Source: Patescibacteria group bacterium (GTDB taxonomy: Bacteria > Patescibacteriota > Microgenomatia > UBA1406 > GWC2-37-13). From it: a stretch of DNA of 64,000 nucleotides. A program made the position numbers and the translations under genes. Below, in pieces: positions 26,321-35,111 of this stretch. The notes under the pieces are model-generated. The model was not told where the DNA came from. It saw nothing but the letters and a program-made list of their open reading frames with translations, and made no database searches. Position 1 is the stretch's first letter, and each line of letters begins with the position of its first letter. The stretch lies in assembly GCA_025057905.1 (NCBI GenBank), contig JANWUX010000001.1:287510-351509 (forward strand). Direction: 5' to 3'.

Positions 26321-27766
26321 AAGCAGAATCAAAGTATATTTGATTAAATTTCTTAAATTACCATTTTCAATCGTTGGCAATTGGTAAAAACTAACGATTC
26401 GTTGGCGAATCCCAGAGAGTATACCTTCGGCAGCCATCTCATTGACAAGATTAAGAGCAAAGTTTAGATTGTCATTCTGACCCAAAAATCTGTCGAAAAC
26501 TAATCTTGAAGAAGGAATAACAACAATCTTTAGTCGATTATCTTTTTTTATGGCAGTTATCAGATCTTTAGTTTGAAACTTATCTCGCTCTGGGGCATTT
26601 ATACTATTTGGATCAATAAAGTAAGCTGATTCAGTCGTATATCTCCTTGCCCAAGATTGAGTCACTGACTTGACTAAGATTTCAGAGTCAAAATCTTTAC
26701 TTTTGGTTAAATTAACCGAAGAAACCCAGGGGAAGACAAGAGTGTTGACATTGGTAAATAGGTTATGACTTCGGTTGAAATTATTGGTTCTAATCCAATA
26801 CTGGTAATTAGTGATGAATTGAAAATTAGCTGAGCCAAAATTAACCAACTCAGAAGCTAGAGACAAAACTAAATCTTCGTTAATTTTTGTTCCCCACTTT
26901 TTTTCTAAATACTGGCTGAGACCGCTTTCAGCTCTTTGAGCAATCAAAGCTTGATCGTTTATCCATAGACCATCAACAAAAAAAATCGCCCGGCCAAAAT
27001 CTTGATTAAGATATTTATCGATCTTTTCAAGCTCTTCACTTGAATATTTTTTTTGATTTGTATCGAAGATAAGGACAAGTTTGTAATCTTGAGAAAGTTC
27101 TTTCACCTTCTGATCATCTTCAAGAACTAAAAGCTCAAGTTGATACTGGTCCTCAAGAAGTTTTTTGAAAGAACTCAACTGATCCTCTGATGAATCAGAA
27201 AAACTAATTTCCTCTTTAGCACCAATAATTCCAATTTTTTCTTTCTTATCTTTTATGATTTTGTATATTGATGAACTGATCTCATATTCAAGAGTAGCTA
27301 AATCGGCCACCCGGGGAATAATCTCTTTCTTATCTCCTTGTTCAACAGAAAGACCAAAGTAAACTTTTTTTACCTGATAGCTGTCCGTCTCCAACTGAGA
27401 ATACTGAAGTTCAGGAATACCTAACTTTTGAACTTCTTCTTGTACTTGAGAATCATTCTGTGGATCAAGAATTTTAACCTTTACCTTTTTTGAAGAGTTT
27501 TCATATTCTCTTAAAAAATCTCTAACTTCATTCTTAAAAGGAACTAATCTTGTTGGTAAATTAGACGAAACAAAAAACTTTATCTGAATTTCTTTGTTGA
27601 TTTTCCTAAGGATTTTTTTCGTTGACTCAGAGAGACTATAAGCCTGCCCAGTTGAAAAATCAATCTTCCAATTAACAAAGCTTAAAAAGTAATTCAAGAC
27701 TACTATACCCAAAATCAAAAAAAGGTAAAGAAATTTTTGGATGAGTTTTCTTATTTTTTGTCTCAT
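26261..27766 (-). CDS. GldG-like auxiliary subunit of an ABC transporter
   Basis: This 501-aa protein has an N-terminal membrane helix (about residues 12-30), a large external part starting WKIDFSTGQAYSLSESTKKI, and a C-terminal helix. The opening FSxxxxYSLSxxTKxxL and LREYENSSKKVKVKILDPQN match the ABC_transp_aux/GldG family. Partner genes for the permease and ATPase lie directly upstream. In gliding bacteria GldFG-type proteins support motility, while in most others they are simply ABC-2-type exporters of unknown cargo. Its end overlaps the Nudix gene. No glycine-rich signature indicates cargo. Confidence 0.82.
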   Translation of the reverse strand: MRQKIRKLIQKFLYLFLILGIVVLNYFLSFVNWKIDFSTGQAYSLSESTKKILRKINKEIQIKFFVSSNLPTRLVPFKNEVRDFLREYENSSKKVKVKILDPQNDSQVQEEVQKLGIPELQYSQLETDSYQVKKVYFGLSVEQGDKKEIIPRVADLATLEYEISSSIYKIIKDKKEKIGIIGAKEEISFSDSSEDQLSSFKKLLEDQYQLELLVLEDDQKVKELSQDYKLVLIFDTNQKKYSSEELEKIDKYLNQDFGRAIFFVDGLWINDQALIAQRAESGLSQYLEKKWGTKINEDLVLSLASELVNFGSANFQFITNYQYWIRTNNFNRSHNLFTNVNTLVFPWVSSVNLTKSKDFDSEILVKSVTQSWARRYTTESAYFIDPNSINAPERDKFQTKDLITAIKKDNRLKIVVIPSSRLVFDRFLGQNDNLNFALNLVNEMAAEGILSGIRQRIVSFYQLPTIENGNLRNLIKYTLILLLPVSYAFFGFFRILYRAKK

Positions 27767-27771
27767 CAGAA

Positions 27772-28473
27772 TTAATTTCTCGACATTATCTTCCTTAAAG
27801 ACAATGATAAAAATAAGAAAATAAAACTCAGAAAATAAACCAGAGAACTAAGACGAATAACCCCTTTTGAAAAACTATCTAAGTGGTAGATCGGTGCAAA
27901 AATGATTATTTGATCAAGAATAAATCTAGGGATGACTGAACTTATGAAATCTGTTGACATAACAACTAAAAAAAAATTAATTATCACTCCAAGCAAAAAA
28001 ACAATGATCTGATTTGGCGAAAAAAGAGAAAGATAAAGGTTGATTGAGATAAACAGTGCCGCAAGAAGAATTTGACCTAAATAAGCAATAAAAAGTTCAA
28101 GAAAATTCAACTGAGAAAAAAAAGTAATAAAAAACAAGATACCACAGGTTAAAACTAAACCAATCGAAAACATTCCTAAAATGGAAAAGAATTTTGCCAA
28201 AAGAATCTCTCTTTCTTTTACCGGTAACGTAAGCAAAACCTCATAAGTGCCGACTCTCTTTTCTTCGCTAAAAGCTCTCATTGTCAGAGCGGGAATATAG
28301 ATCATATTGAACCAAGGAAGAAGATAAAAAAAAGGTCTTAATGAGAAAGTTGAACTAATGAAAAGATCTCTTATGAAAAAGAAGTTTACAAAAACTGAAA
28401 ATAACACGACCGTAATATACCCAAATGGATTATTGAGATAGTGACCCATCTCCTTTAGGAGAAGATGCCTCAT
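27772..28473 (-). CDS. ABC-2 type permease (GldF-like)
   Basis: The 233-aa membrane protein has about six hydrophobic segments. It contains PALTMRAFSEEKRVGTYEVL followed by LPVKEREILLAKFF, the conserved ABC-2 coupling region between helices 2 and 3 (EEKxxGTxExLLxxP). It is the membrane channel subunit paired with the ATPase encoded 2 bp upstream and the GldG-like protein 5 bp downstream. Cargo is unknown. Confidence 0.87.
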   Translation of the reverse strand: MRHLLLKEMGHYLNNPFGYITVVLFSVFVNFFFIRDLFISSTFSLRPFFYLLPWFNMIYIPALTMRAFSEEKRVGTYEVLLTLPVKEREILLAKFFSILGMFSIGLVLTCGILFFITFFSQLNFLELFIAYLGQILLAALFISINLYLSLFSPNQIIVFLLGVIINFFLVVMSTDFISSVIPRFILDQIIIFAPIYHLDSFSKGVIRLSSLVYFLSFIFLFLSLSLRKIMSRN

Positions 28474-28475
28474 CT

Positions 28476-29159
28476 TTAGTTTTTTATTAGTTTCTTAAAT
28501 AACTTACTAATGTTTCCCTTTCCTTTGGGCTTTTTGCCATCATAAACAATCTTGCCTTTGTTAATGATAATCAATCTATCGGAGATGTCTTCAGCCTCAG
28601 AGAGAATATGAGTAGAAAAAATGACAATTTTGTTCCTGGAGAGTTTCTTAATTAATACTTTGATCTTTTCCTGCTCTAGAGGATCAAGACCGGAGGTTGG
28701 CTCATCGAGAATAAGAATTTTTGGTTCACCCAGTAGAGCTCCAGCCAAACCAACTCGTTGCCTAAATCCCCGAGAGAGAGTGTCAATTTTTTGATTTAAA
28801 ACATCGGTTAAGCCGACTTGAGTAATAATCTCCTCTTGATTCCCGGCTCTTTTTATCTTTGCCGAGAAATTAAGATATTCACAAACTTTCATATCGCCAT
28901 AGAGAGGATTATTCTCCGGTAAATAGCCGATTTTTCTGAGCACCTTTATTCTTTCCCTAAAGGGACTCACTGAATCAACAAGAACCACTCCCGATGAGGG
29001 TTTGAGAAAGCCTAGGATTAATCTCATAGTAGTCGTTTTCCCAGCTCCATTTGGCCCAAGAAAACCGATAATCTCCCCTGTTTTAGCTTCAAAAGAGATG
29101 TTATCAACTGCAACTTTTTTTTGGCCGAAGATCTTGGTTAGATTAGAGACAAAGAGCAT
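28476..29159 (-). CDS. ABC transporter ATP-binding protein (GldA-like)
   Basis: The 227-aa protein has the full set of ABC motifs: Walker A GPNGAGKTT, Q-loop region GYLPENNPLYGDM, signature SRGFRQRVGLAGALL (in place of LSGGQ), Walker B ILILDEPTSGLD, and switch His in FSTHILSEAED. It powers the exporter encoded by the next two genes. It is the first gene of the three-gene run. The opening MLFVSNLTKIFGQKKVAVDN is usual for the ABC-2 exporter class. Confidence 0.92.
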   Translation of the reverse strand: MLFVSNLTKIFGQKKVAVDNISFEAKTGEIIGFLGPNGAGKTTTMRLILGFLKPSSGVVLVDSVSPFRERIKVLRKIGYLPENNPLYGDMKVCEYLNFSAKIKRAGNQEEIITQVGLTDVLNQKIDTLSRGFRQRVGLAGALLGEPKILILDEPTSGLDPLEQEKIKVLIKKLSRNKIVIFSTHILSEAEDISDRLIIINKGKIVYDGKKPKGKGNISKLFKKLIKN

Positions 29160-29233
29160 AGTCTCTCATTAAAATCTAAAATCTCATTCTAGCAAAAAAA
29201 ACTCTTGAGGGTATGGCGCTATACCAAAAATCT

Positions 29234-29854
29234 TTACGCTGAAAAAAGGAATAGTCTTTGAAAATTTGTTTCTATTTCTTGCCAGTTAATACTCTCAAAA
29301 AAAGCCTCGATATATTGTCCTCGATTAGTGCCAAAATCAATGAAATAAGCATGTTCGTAAACATCAAGGGCCAAGATTGGTTTGGCAAACCAAATGGGAA
29401 AAGTATTTTGAGCATCTCCTAAATAGTTAAAGAGCCTTTTTTCTTTTTCATTCCAAGCGGTCCAAACCCACCCTCGGCTGGCTAAACCCGTTGTTTTGAG
29501 ATCTTTTTTGAAATTCTCAAAGGAGCCAAAATCTTTTTTAATCTGATCCATGAGCTTCCCTTCAAAGAGTTGACCATCGCTACCCAAATGACCAAAGTAA
29601 AGCTCATGGTTAACAATACCTCCCCAAGCGAAAGAAAGTTCTAGTTTTAATTCACGAATCAATGAATAAGTTTGATTCGCTTGAGAGTAATCATTTTCAC
29701 TTAGTTGGGCTAGTTTTTCCTGAATCTCGTTGTATTTGTTAATGTAGCCATGATATAGTTTTAAATGCTCTTCAATTGTTCTTTTTGAGATTTTGGCCAT
29801 CTGAAATATTTTCTCGGAGAAGCTTTTTGGTTGAAGTTTATAGTTAATTATCAT
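29234..29854 (-). CDS. sodA: Superoxide dismutase, Fe/Mn type
   Basis: The 206-aa protein has metal-ligand regions EEHLKLYHGYINK and NHELYFGHL in the helical N-terminal half, then LDVYEHAYFIDFGTNR, the usual DxWEHAYxxD with Tyr for Trp. It converts superoxide to oxygen and hydrogen peroxide, so the organism meets oxygen at least at times. There is no signal peptide; it acts in the cytoplasm. Metal choice (Fe or Mn) cannot be decided. It has a consensus-like promoter (29884-29912) and is separated from the ABC genes by about 75 bp holding a small inverted repeat. Confidence 0.9.
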   Translation of the reverse strand: MIINYKLQPKSFSEKIFQMAKISKRTIEEHLKLYHGYINKYNEIQEKLAQLSENDYSQANQTYSLIRELKLELSFAWGGIVNHELYFGHLGSDGQLFEGKLMDQIKKDFGSFENFKKDLKTTGLASRGWVWTAWNEKEKRLFNYLGDAQNTFPIWFAKPILALDVYEHAYFIDFGTNRGQYIEAFFESINWQEIETNFQRLFLFSA

Positions 29855-29883
29855 CTTCTAACCTAATTTCTTTATGATAAGAA

Positions 29884-29912
29884 AGTTTAAAAAACCATAA
29901 CTAAATTGTCAA
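29884..29912 (-). promoter_or_regulatory. Promoter of sodA
   Basis: On the minus strand TTGACA (29912-29907), 17 bases and TAAACT (29889-29884) precede sodA. The same TTGACA-17-TAAACT form occurs before the class I aldolase gene. The predicted leader is about 23 bases. Confidence 0.55.
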
Positions 29913-30118
29913 TAGATCAAAAGAAGAGTATTATTTTCATAATTTAAAACTTAAAACAGCAACTTTCAAGACGAAAATCTTTTTTGGTAAATCTAATTTA
30001 TTTAATGACTTTACGATGACTTTATGACTTTGATCAGAGATTAGTTGAATAGATTAATAAAAATATTTTGATTAAGATGATTTTCTCTAAATTTCTTTAA
30101 AATTTATTTTTTTGTCGT

Positions 30119-30469
30119 ATGAAAAAGTCAAAATCAAAACCTATTAAAAAAATAAAATCCTTATTTGGCTATTATTACAAAAAACTCGAGGATATTGACC
30201 TTCAATGGAAAGAGCAACGAGAATTTGGTTCGATCTTAATTCTTTCTTTGGTTGAAGAAGTAGGAGAGATGGCTCGAGCTTACCTAGCAAAACATGGGAA
30301 AAAACCAACTAATCTGGCCGCTCAGAATGATGAAAGTTATGAGCAGGAACTTGGAGATATATTAGTTGCTATTCTTCGTTTCGCTAGGATAAAAAATATC
30401 AATCTTCATAAAAGAATTCTTTACTCAATCAACAAAATTAAAAGAAGAGTTAGAAAGCCTAACCTTTAG
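30119..30469 (+). CDS. MazG-like nucleotide pyrophosphohydrolase
   Basis: The 116-aa all-helical protein carries SLVEEVGEMARAYLAKHGKK and later EQELGDILVAILRFAR, the ExxE...ExxD magnesium-binding pattern of the MazG/all-alpha NTP pyrophosphatase fold. Such enzymes remove pyrophosphate from nucleoside triphosphates, often to clean damaged ones. Substrate is unknown. The N-terminus is rich in Lys. Its last 11 bp overlap the end of the convergent hypothetical gene. Confidence 0.8.
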   Translation: MKKSKSKPIKKIKSLFGYYYKKLEDIDLQWKEQREFGSILILSLVEEVGEMARAYLAKHGKKPTNLAAQNDESYEQELGDILVAILRFARIKNINLHKRILYSINKIKRRVRKPNL

Positions 30470-31160
30470 TTGAAGGTAGCTGTTTGGTTTCACTTAAAAT
30501 TCTTAAAAAACCTACCAAAGGTGGATACAGTCCCACCTCAAGAGCTATATTTATTTGAGGAAATTCTTTTGAGAAAGAATTCGATCCATAAGTTTGGGAG
30601 CCAAAACCACTTTCTTGGCCTTTTGATCTATTACTTAACTCTTCAAGACCACCAATCTTCAAACAGCCATCGTCAGATAATTCGTAAACAACAGAAACAG
30701 ACTGATTTTGCCATGGACTGAATTCCGTAATGGATTTTTTATCCAAAAAAACTGCTATTCTTCCCATAAATTCTCCAGCTATCGTGTTAAGCTTTTCGGC
30801 AAGTTCAACTGTTAATGGTTGATGTTTTAACTCCGTTATTGAAAATTCATTAAGAGGTTTGCCATTAATTCTTAGCTGGGAAATTTTTTTCTGAAATTCG
30901 TTAGCTAACTTCTTGATTTCTATATTATCTCTTAACTTATTCCAGTTCTTTTTTAAATCATTAAAATCTTGCCATCGTTTCAATAACTCTGGAGGTATAC
31001 TTTTTAAATATCTGAGAAAATCTTCCCTAATTTGATTATCTGGAGGGTAGTCACTTAAAAGAACAACTCCCGAAAGACGAAAAGGTGCACCCAAATCTGG
31101 ATTAAAAAAAACTCGCGTGAATCTATTGTTTTTTACTTCTGTTTCTTGACCTTCTATCAT
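30459..31160 (-). CDS. Hypothetical protein downstream of trmD
   Basis: A 233-aa soluble protein has no helix long enough to span a membrane and no motif I recognise. The middle (about residues 65-130) is helical and charged (RWQDFNDLKKNWNKLRDN), while the ends are richer in strands. It starts 12 bp after the trmD stop on the same strand, so the two are probably co-transcribed. Codon use and low-complexity content look like those of its neighbours. A function cannot be given. Confidence 0.6.
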   Translation of the reverse strand: MIEGQETEVKNNRFTRVFFNPDLGAPFRLSGVVLLSDYPPDNQIREDFLRYLKSIPPELLKRWQDFNDLKKNWNKLRDNIEIKKLANEFQKKISQLRINGKPLNEFSITELKHQPLTVELAEKLNTIAGEFMGRIAVFLDKKSITEFSPWQNQSVSVVYELSDDGCLKIGGLEELSNRSKGQESGFGSQTYGSNSFSKEFPQINIALEVGLYPPLVGFLRILSETKQLPSTKG

Positions 31161-31172
31161 TCTTAAGTAAAA

Positions 31173-31934
31173 CTATGAGAATTTTACCAAATCTGGCCTT
31201 TTTATTAAAGTAATCTCCAGAGATTTTTTCAGACGCCATCTCTCTATCTCTCGATGATTTCCTGAGAGGAGAACTTTTGGAACTTTTAGATTTTTGTAGA
31301 CGCGTGGTCGGGTGTATTGAGGATGCTCAAGTAGTTTTATTTTTTTTATACTTCTATCTTTCAGTTTTTTCAAGAAATCATTTTCCCCAATAACTTTGAT
31401 CAAATAGTCGACTTCATATTCAGAGAAGCTTTCTTTATCAACCGCCTCTTTCTCCAGGACACCGGGGATAAGTCTTGTTACCGAATCAAGTACTGCTAGA
31501 GCCACCACCTCTCCGCCAGTCATAATAAAATCACCAAGAGAAATCTCCTCGTCAACAAACTTTTTCACTCGCTCATCAACTCCTTCATAATGACCACAGA
31601 TAATCACTAACTGTTTTAGTTTAGAGTATTCAAGAGCTTTTTCTTGAGAATATATTGATCCTTGAGGAGTAGTAAGAATAACTCTTCTTGTTTTTTTTTC
31701 TTGATTGAGATTCAAAGTCATTAATGCTCTATTAATTACATCAACTCTCAAAATCATTCCCTTCCCGCCTCCATAAACTCGATCATCTACTGACCCTCGT
31801 TTATCATAAGAAAAATTCCTCAGATCTATTAAATTAATTTTTATTAAATTTTTTTCTGTAGCCTTTTTGATGATTCTTTGAGAGAAAAAAAAGGAAAAAA
31901 TTTGAGGAAAAAGGCTAAGAATGAAAAAGGTCAT
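31173..31934 (-). CDS. trmD: tRNA (guanine-N1-)-methyltransferase TrmD
   Basis: The 253-aa protein has DDRVYGGGKGMILRVD, CGHYEGVDERV and ISLGDFIMTGGE, the knotted AdoMet-binding motifs of TrmD. It methylates G37 of tRNAs next to the anticodon, which prevents frameshifting and matters for tRNA-Pro and some tRNA-Leu and tRNA-Arg species. The length is normal. It is divergent from tRNA-Lys at 32011 and followed by a hypothetical gene. The usual rpsP-rimM-trmD-rplS cluster is not present here. Confidence 0.95.
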   Translation of the reverse strand: MTFFILSLFPQIFSFFFSQRIIKKATEKNLIKINLIDLRNFSYDKRGSVDDRVYGGGKGMILRVDVINRALMTLNLNQEKKTRRVILTTPQGSIYSQEKALEYSKLKQLVIICGHYEGVDERVKKFVDEEISLGDFIMTGGEVVALAVLDSVTRLIPGVLEKEAVDKESFSEYEVDYLIKVIGENDFLKKLKDRSIKKIKLLEHPQYTRPRVYKNLKVPKVLLSGNHREIERWRLKKSLEITLIKRPDLVKFS

Positions 31935-31971
31935 AAGAATGACAATAATTTTACTTTTTCATATTTGCTGA

Positions 31972-31977
31972 TATAAT
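31972..31977 (+). promoter_or_regulatory. -10 box of tRNA-Lys
   Basis: TATAAT lies about 33 bases before the tRNA-Lys gene, with a weak TTTTAC -35 at 17-bp spacing (31949-31954). A start near 31984 would give a short 5' leader removed by RNase P. Confidence 0.4.
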
Positions 31978-32010
31978 TCTATCACTGAAATTTCGATTTT
32001 ACACATAAAT

Positions 32011-32083
32011 GGGCCCGTAGCTCAACTGGCAGAGCAACAGCCTTTTAAGCTGTTGGTTCCGAGTTCGAGTCTCGGCGGGCTCA
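32011..32083 (+). tRNA. tRNA-Lys (UUU)
   Basis: The acceptor GGGCCCG pairs with CGGGCTC, the anticodon arm ACAGC-CTTTTAA-GCTGT gives anticodon UUU, and the T arm is CCGAG-TTCGAGT-CTCGG. D-arm GCTCAACTGGCAGAGC is typical. CCA is not encoded. Confidence 0.95.
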
Positions 32084-32520
32084 CAATAAAAAATCAAAAA
32101 AGAAACAGAATTCCTGTTTGCGATGCTTTCGTGAACTGTGCCACAAGCAATAGTTTAAGAAGAAATTAAATCCTCTCGAAAAAGATACATATGCAAGTTA
32201 AAACTACGAAGGTGAAACTAAAGCAATGACTTTAGAAATAGATCTTGATGAAGGGTTAAAAAATGAAAAAGAAAACTCAATTAATCTAGAATTAATAATT
32301 AGAAGAGTTTTATCTGAAGATTTAAAAATATCTAGACAACCACAAAAAAAGAATAAAAAGAGCGTGTGAAAATTTTTCCCCAGTATTACCTCTTAATATA
32401 AATTCAAATCTCTAAAATAACCCAATATACTTAGATGAGAAATTTAAATTTTTTTGGACAAAAGTCTCAATGTTTAAGATAAAAAACATCTCTAATAGAA
32501 TTTTAATCTTTAAATTTTTC
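32084..32520. other. Gene-poor stretch between tRNA-Lys and the decayed protease gene
   Basis: This 437-bp AT-rich stretch has no convincing gene. The only sensible frame is a 47-aa plus-strand one (32226-32369: MTLEIDLDEGLKNEKENSIN, ending in a Lys-rich tail). A 12-codon frame, MQVKTTKVKLKQ at 32191, stops by overlapping its ATG as ATGA. The two could be the halves of a broken small gene such as an antitoxin, but no family match is visible. No terminator or strong promoter was found. Confidence 0.4.
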
Positions 32521-33379
32521 CTAGTCTGCCATGCACTCTTTACAATACGGCTCTCACCTCTTTTCCGTCTTTCTGAAGCTATTTTCATCCAATCTTCTGG
32601 CACTAAAATTCCTTGCTTCATTGAACATCCTGGAGAAAGACAATGTAGTCCTAAAGTATTGTTTAGTTTGTCAATTCACCTTTGTCTGTAAGGTAGACCT
32701 AAAACATGACCCATCTCATGATAAATCAAAGTTTTTAAAGTTTCTTCTCTTAGATCAGTTTCTACTTGTTCAAATCTATTAAAGGAAATTACCGCTCCAA
32801 GATCTCCTTGTGCCAGCCCACTAGAAACCCTGCACCTAATCTGAATAAATCTTTATTGGTAAAAATGACAAACCAATGAGGAATTATTAATTGAACTGGG
32901 AGAGGATAAAAATAAGATTGCTAAAAAAATCTGTGCAGTTAATTTTTTGTTCTTTTGGATCAAAGTATCTTTCAAGGAGAAGTGGTAAATTTGGAATTAT
33001 AGAATTATTTGTCCTTAATAAAAAATCACATTGTTCTCTGTTAAAAATCATATCTCTTGAATAAAAATTCTCAATTAAATTAGACGTAAAAATGAAACCA
33101 TTTTTACTTATTTGTCTGAAGAAAATAATTTTTGATGGATCAAAACCAAGTTCGTTATATAATTCTCTGAAAGTATTTTCAACAAAAGATACTTGTTTTA
33201 GTCCAATTTTTCATCAAAAAAAAAGTAGGCAACACAAACTTGCGTTCTTCTGGATTTACAATACTGACGTATCTTTCGATATTACCTCAAAGAGAAAGAG
33301 ATCCTGCAACGAGATGATCAACTTTTTTTCCCACTATCACTGAGATTCTTTCATTATAATGTCTTAGAATTTCAGGCAT
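32521..33379 (-). pseudogene. Decayed archaemetzincin-like zinc protease
   Basis: Minus-strand fragments line up in order as one protein that needs several frame changes. It starts at MPEILRHYNERISVIVGKKV (ATG at 33379), meets TGA at codon 31 (33289-33287), then shifts frame several times. Later pieces read SSGLAQGDLGAVISFNRFEQ, HEMGHVLGLP (zinc motif, HExxH at 32720-32706), HCLSPGCSM (C-x4-C-x-M, 32645-32619), EDWMKIASERRKRG, and CKEC (32544-32533) just before the stop. The HExxHxxG, C-x4-C-x-M and late CxxC order recalls archaemetzincin (M54) proteases, with an insertion between the first two. With a stop and about six shifts it cannot encode the full protein. Confidence 0.75.
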
Positions 33380-33570
33380 GTATATTGTAACATAAAATAC
33401 TATAAGATTAAATAGCTAATAAAACGATAATCTAAATGATTTTCTCTTCTTATTAAAAAAGTAGATAACTCTTGTCTCATATTAATGAAAAAAATTAACC
33501 TAATCTTACCTTTGAATGATTCAAAAAAAATGAGTCTAATCTTGTCTTAGGTTGAATTTTGAAGAGGAAT

Positions 33571-34104
33571 ATGAAAATTTTTATTGGACTAGGTAATCCT
33601 GGAAAAAAATATCAAAAAAATCGACATAACGTTGGTAAGTTGTTCATTCATTATTTAATTAATGAATTAACTAATCTCAAAGAAGTAAAATTAAAAAATA
33701 ATAACAAAATAATTGCAAAAATTTTTTTGACTGATGATTTAATTTTTGTTAGATCAGAAGAATTTATGAACTTATCTGGAAAATTAGTCAGTCAAGTAAT
33801 TAACAATTTCAAATTAAGCACTAAAAATCTATACATTGTCCACGATGATTTAGATATACCTCTAGGAAAATTTAAATTTCATTTTGCCGAAGGCCCTAAG
33901 CTTCACAAAGGAATAAAATCAGTTGAAGAATCATTAAGAACAAAAGATTTCTGGCGGATAAGAATAGGAATTGACAACAGAAAAAAAGAGGCCTGGATTA
34001 AGGGCGAAATTTATGTTTTAGAAAACTTTCTGCCGGAAGAAAAACAAGTCCTCCAAAATCAGGTCTTTCCAAAAATCTTTGGAAAAATCAAAAAACAACT
34101 ATAG
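33571..34104 (+). CDS. pth: Peptidyl-tRNA hydrolase
   Basis: From the ATG at 33571, preceded by GAAGAGGAAT as ribosome-binding site, the product is about 177 aa. It opens MKIFIGLGNPGKKYQKNRHN with the usual catalytic Asn and His, and VHDDLDIPLGKFKF holds the catalytic Asp. The next motif, normally GHNGLxS, reads LHKGIKS: the Asn that binds the substrate in E. coli Pth is Lys. The enzyme frees tRNA from peptides dropped by ribosomes. The end is within normal length. It begins a plus-strand run with rsmI, yidD and then clpB. Confidence 0.9.
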   Translation: MKIFIGLGNPGKKYQKNRHNVGKLFIHYLINELTNLKEVKLKNNNKIIAKIFLTDDLIFVRSEEFMNLSGKLVSQVINNFKLSTKNLYIVHDDLDIPLGKFKFHFAEGPKLHKGIKSVEESLRTKDFWRIRIGIDNRKKEAWIKGEIYVLENFLPEEKQVLQNQVFPKIFGKIKKQL

Positions 34105-34106
34105 AT

Positions 34107-34796
34107 ATGCTCTATCTAGTCTCCACACCCATAGGCAACCTAAAGGATATCACTCTTCGAGCTTTGGATGTTCTCAGAAACGTTGATGAGATAATCTGCG
34201 AATCTTCCAAAATGGCCTTAAAACTTCTCAATTACTATCAAATAAAAAAACCCCTAACTCATTTATCGGAAGAAAACCAAGGAGAAAAAACCCGAATAAT
34301 TTTAAGAAAACTAAAGAAGGGAAAAAAACTCGCTCTGATATCTGACGCAGGAACACCGATCCTCTCTGATCCAGGACAGTTTTTAATCAAGATAGCCCTT
34401 AAAGAAAACATCAAGATCTCGCCAATTCCTGGGGCATCAGCAGTGCTATCAGCCCTGATTTGCTCTGGAATGCCAACTCAACCCTTTTTATTTCTAGGTT
34501 TTTTACCGAAACGTCGTTCCGAAAAAGAGAAAATATTCAACCAAATAAGGAAAATAAAGATCAGTAAAGATTATCCAACTATCGTCTTTTACGAATCAAC
34601 TAGAAGATTAATTGATACATTAGAAATTGCTATGAGAACCTCAAACGATAAAGCAAAAATTTCAATTTGTCGAGAGATGACAAAAATTCATGAAGAGTTT
34701 ATTCGCGGCTCTGCCGGAGAAATTTTAGAAAAATTAAAAGACAGAGATAATAAGATTAAAGGAGAAATAACCGTTGTCTTAAAATTCGATGACTAA
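34107..34796 (+). CDS. rsmI: 16S rRNA (cytidine1402-2'-O)-methyltransferase RsmI
   Basis: The 229-aa protein starts [20 protein letters not shown] and has [19 protein letters not shown] and [14 protein letters not shown], the signature AdoMet-binding blocks of RsmI. It methylates the ribose of C1402 in 16S rRNA, fine-tuning decoding. The stretch usually written AEDTRxTxxLL reads [11 protein letters not shown] here. It is shorter than E. coli RsmI, lacking part of the C-terminal region. It lies 2 bp after pth and overlaps the yidD start by 8 bp. Confidence 0.9.
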   Translation: MLYLVSTPIGNLKDITLRALDVLRNVDEIICESSKMALKLLNYYQIKKPLTHLSEENQGEKTRIILRKLKKGKKLALISDAGTPILSDPGQFLIKIALKENIKISPIPGASAVLSALICSGMPTQPFLFLGFLPKRRSEKEKIFNQIRKIKISKDYPTIVFYESTRRLIDTLEIAMRTSNDKAKISICREMTKIHEEFIRGSAGEILEKLKDRDNKIKGEITVVLKFDD

Positions 34797-35061
34797 CTTA
34801 AAAACAAATCGATCACATCCGTTAAAGACAAAAGTGATTCTATCATTGATCAGATTTTATCAAAATACTAAGATCTTTCATGGAGCGATTCTTTGTCAAT
34901 TTTTTTTATCAGATAAAATCTGTCGGTTCACGCCATCTTGCTCAGAATATACCTATCAAGCAGTTGAAAAATACGGAGTCATCAAAGGATTGCTTCTCGG
35001 ACTCAAAAGAGTCTTGCGTTGTCATCCCTTTAGCCGAGGTGGATTTGATCCTGTGAAGTAA
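34789..35061 (+). CDS. yidD: Membrane protein insertion efficiency factor YidD
   Basis: The 90-aa protein has [19 protein letters not shown] and [19 protein letters not shown], the full YidD signature with three conserved Cys residues. YidD is a small amphipathic protein at the inner membrane that helps YidC. The likely start may be later, at the ATT/TTA region near [14 protein letters not shown], but the first ATG at 34789 is the only ATG. It overlaps rsmI by 8 bp. It is usually beside rnpA and yidC; here it has been moved away from both. Confidence 0.93.
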   Translation: MTNLKTNRSHPLKTKVILSLIRFYQNTKIFHGAILCQFFLSDKICRFTPSCSEYTYQAVEKYGVIKGLLLGLKRVLRCHPFSRGGFDPVK

Positions 35062-35076
35062 TAAATTAGCAAATAC

Positions 35077-35105
35077 TTGACAAGCCTGCTAAATCAGAGT
35101 AACAT
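35077..35105 (+). promoter_or_regulatory. Promoter of clpB
   Basis: TTGACA (35077-35082), 17 bases and TAACAT (35100-35105) precede the ATG at 35112 by exactly six bases, so the mRNA should begin at the ATG. The -35, spacing and -10 all fit the housekeeping sigma consensus, making this the best example of a leaderless promoter. Confidence 0.65.
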
Positions 35106-35111
35106 TTATTC

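Noticed and set aside
29200..29218. Inverted repeat GGTAT...ATACC between sodA and the ABC ATPase gene, followed by CTCAAGAG and T residues on the minus strand
   Set aside because: The stems are only 3-5 bp and the T-run is set off from the first, so a terminator cannot be supported.
32412..32621. Minus-strand 69-aa frame (MKQGILVPEDWMKIASERRK...)
   Set aside because: It is the last coherent piece of the decayed protease, not a gene; it lacks the HExxH half and runs past the true CKEC end in the wrong frame.
32470..32782. Plus-strand open frames of 73 and 83 codons
   Set aside because: They are shadows of the decayed metalloprotease gene on the minus strand, whose fragments have real motifs.
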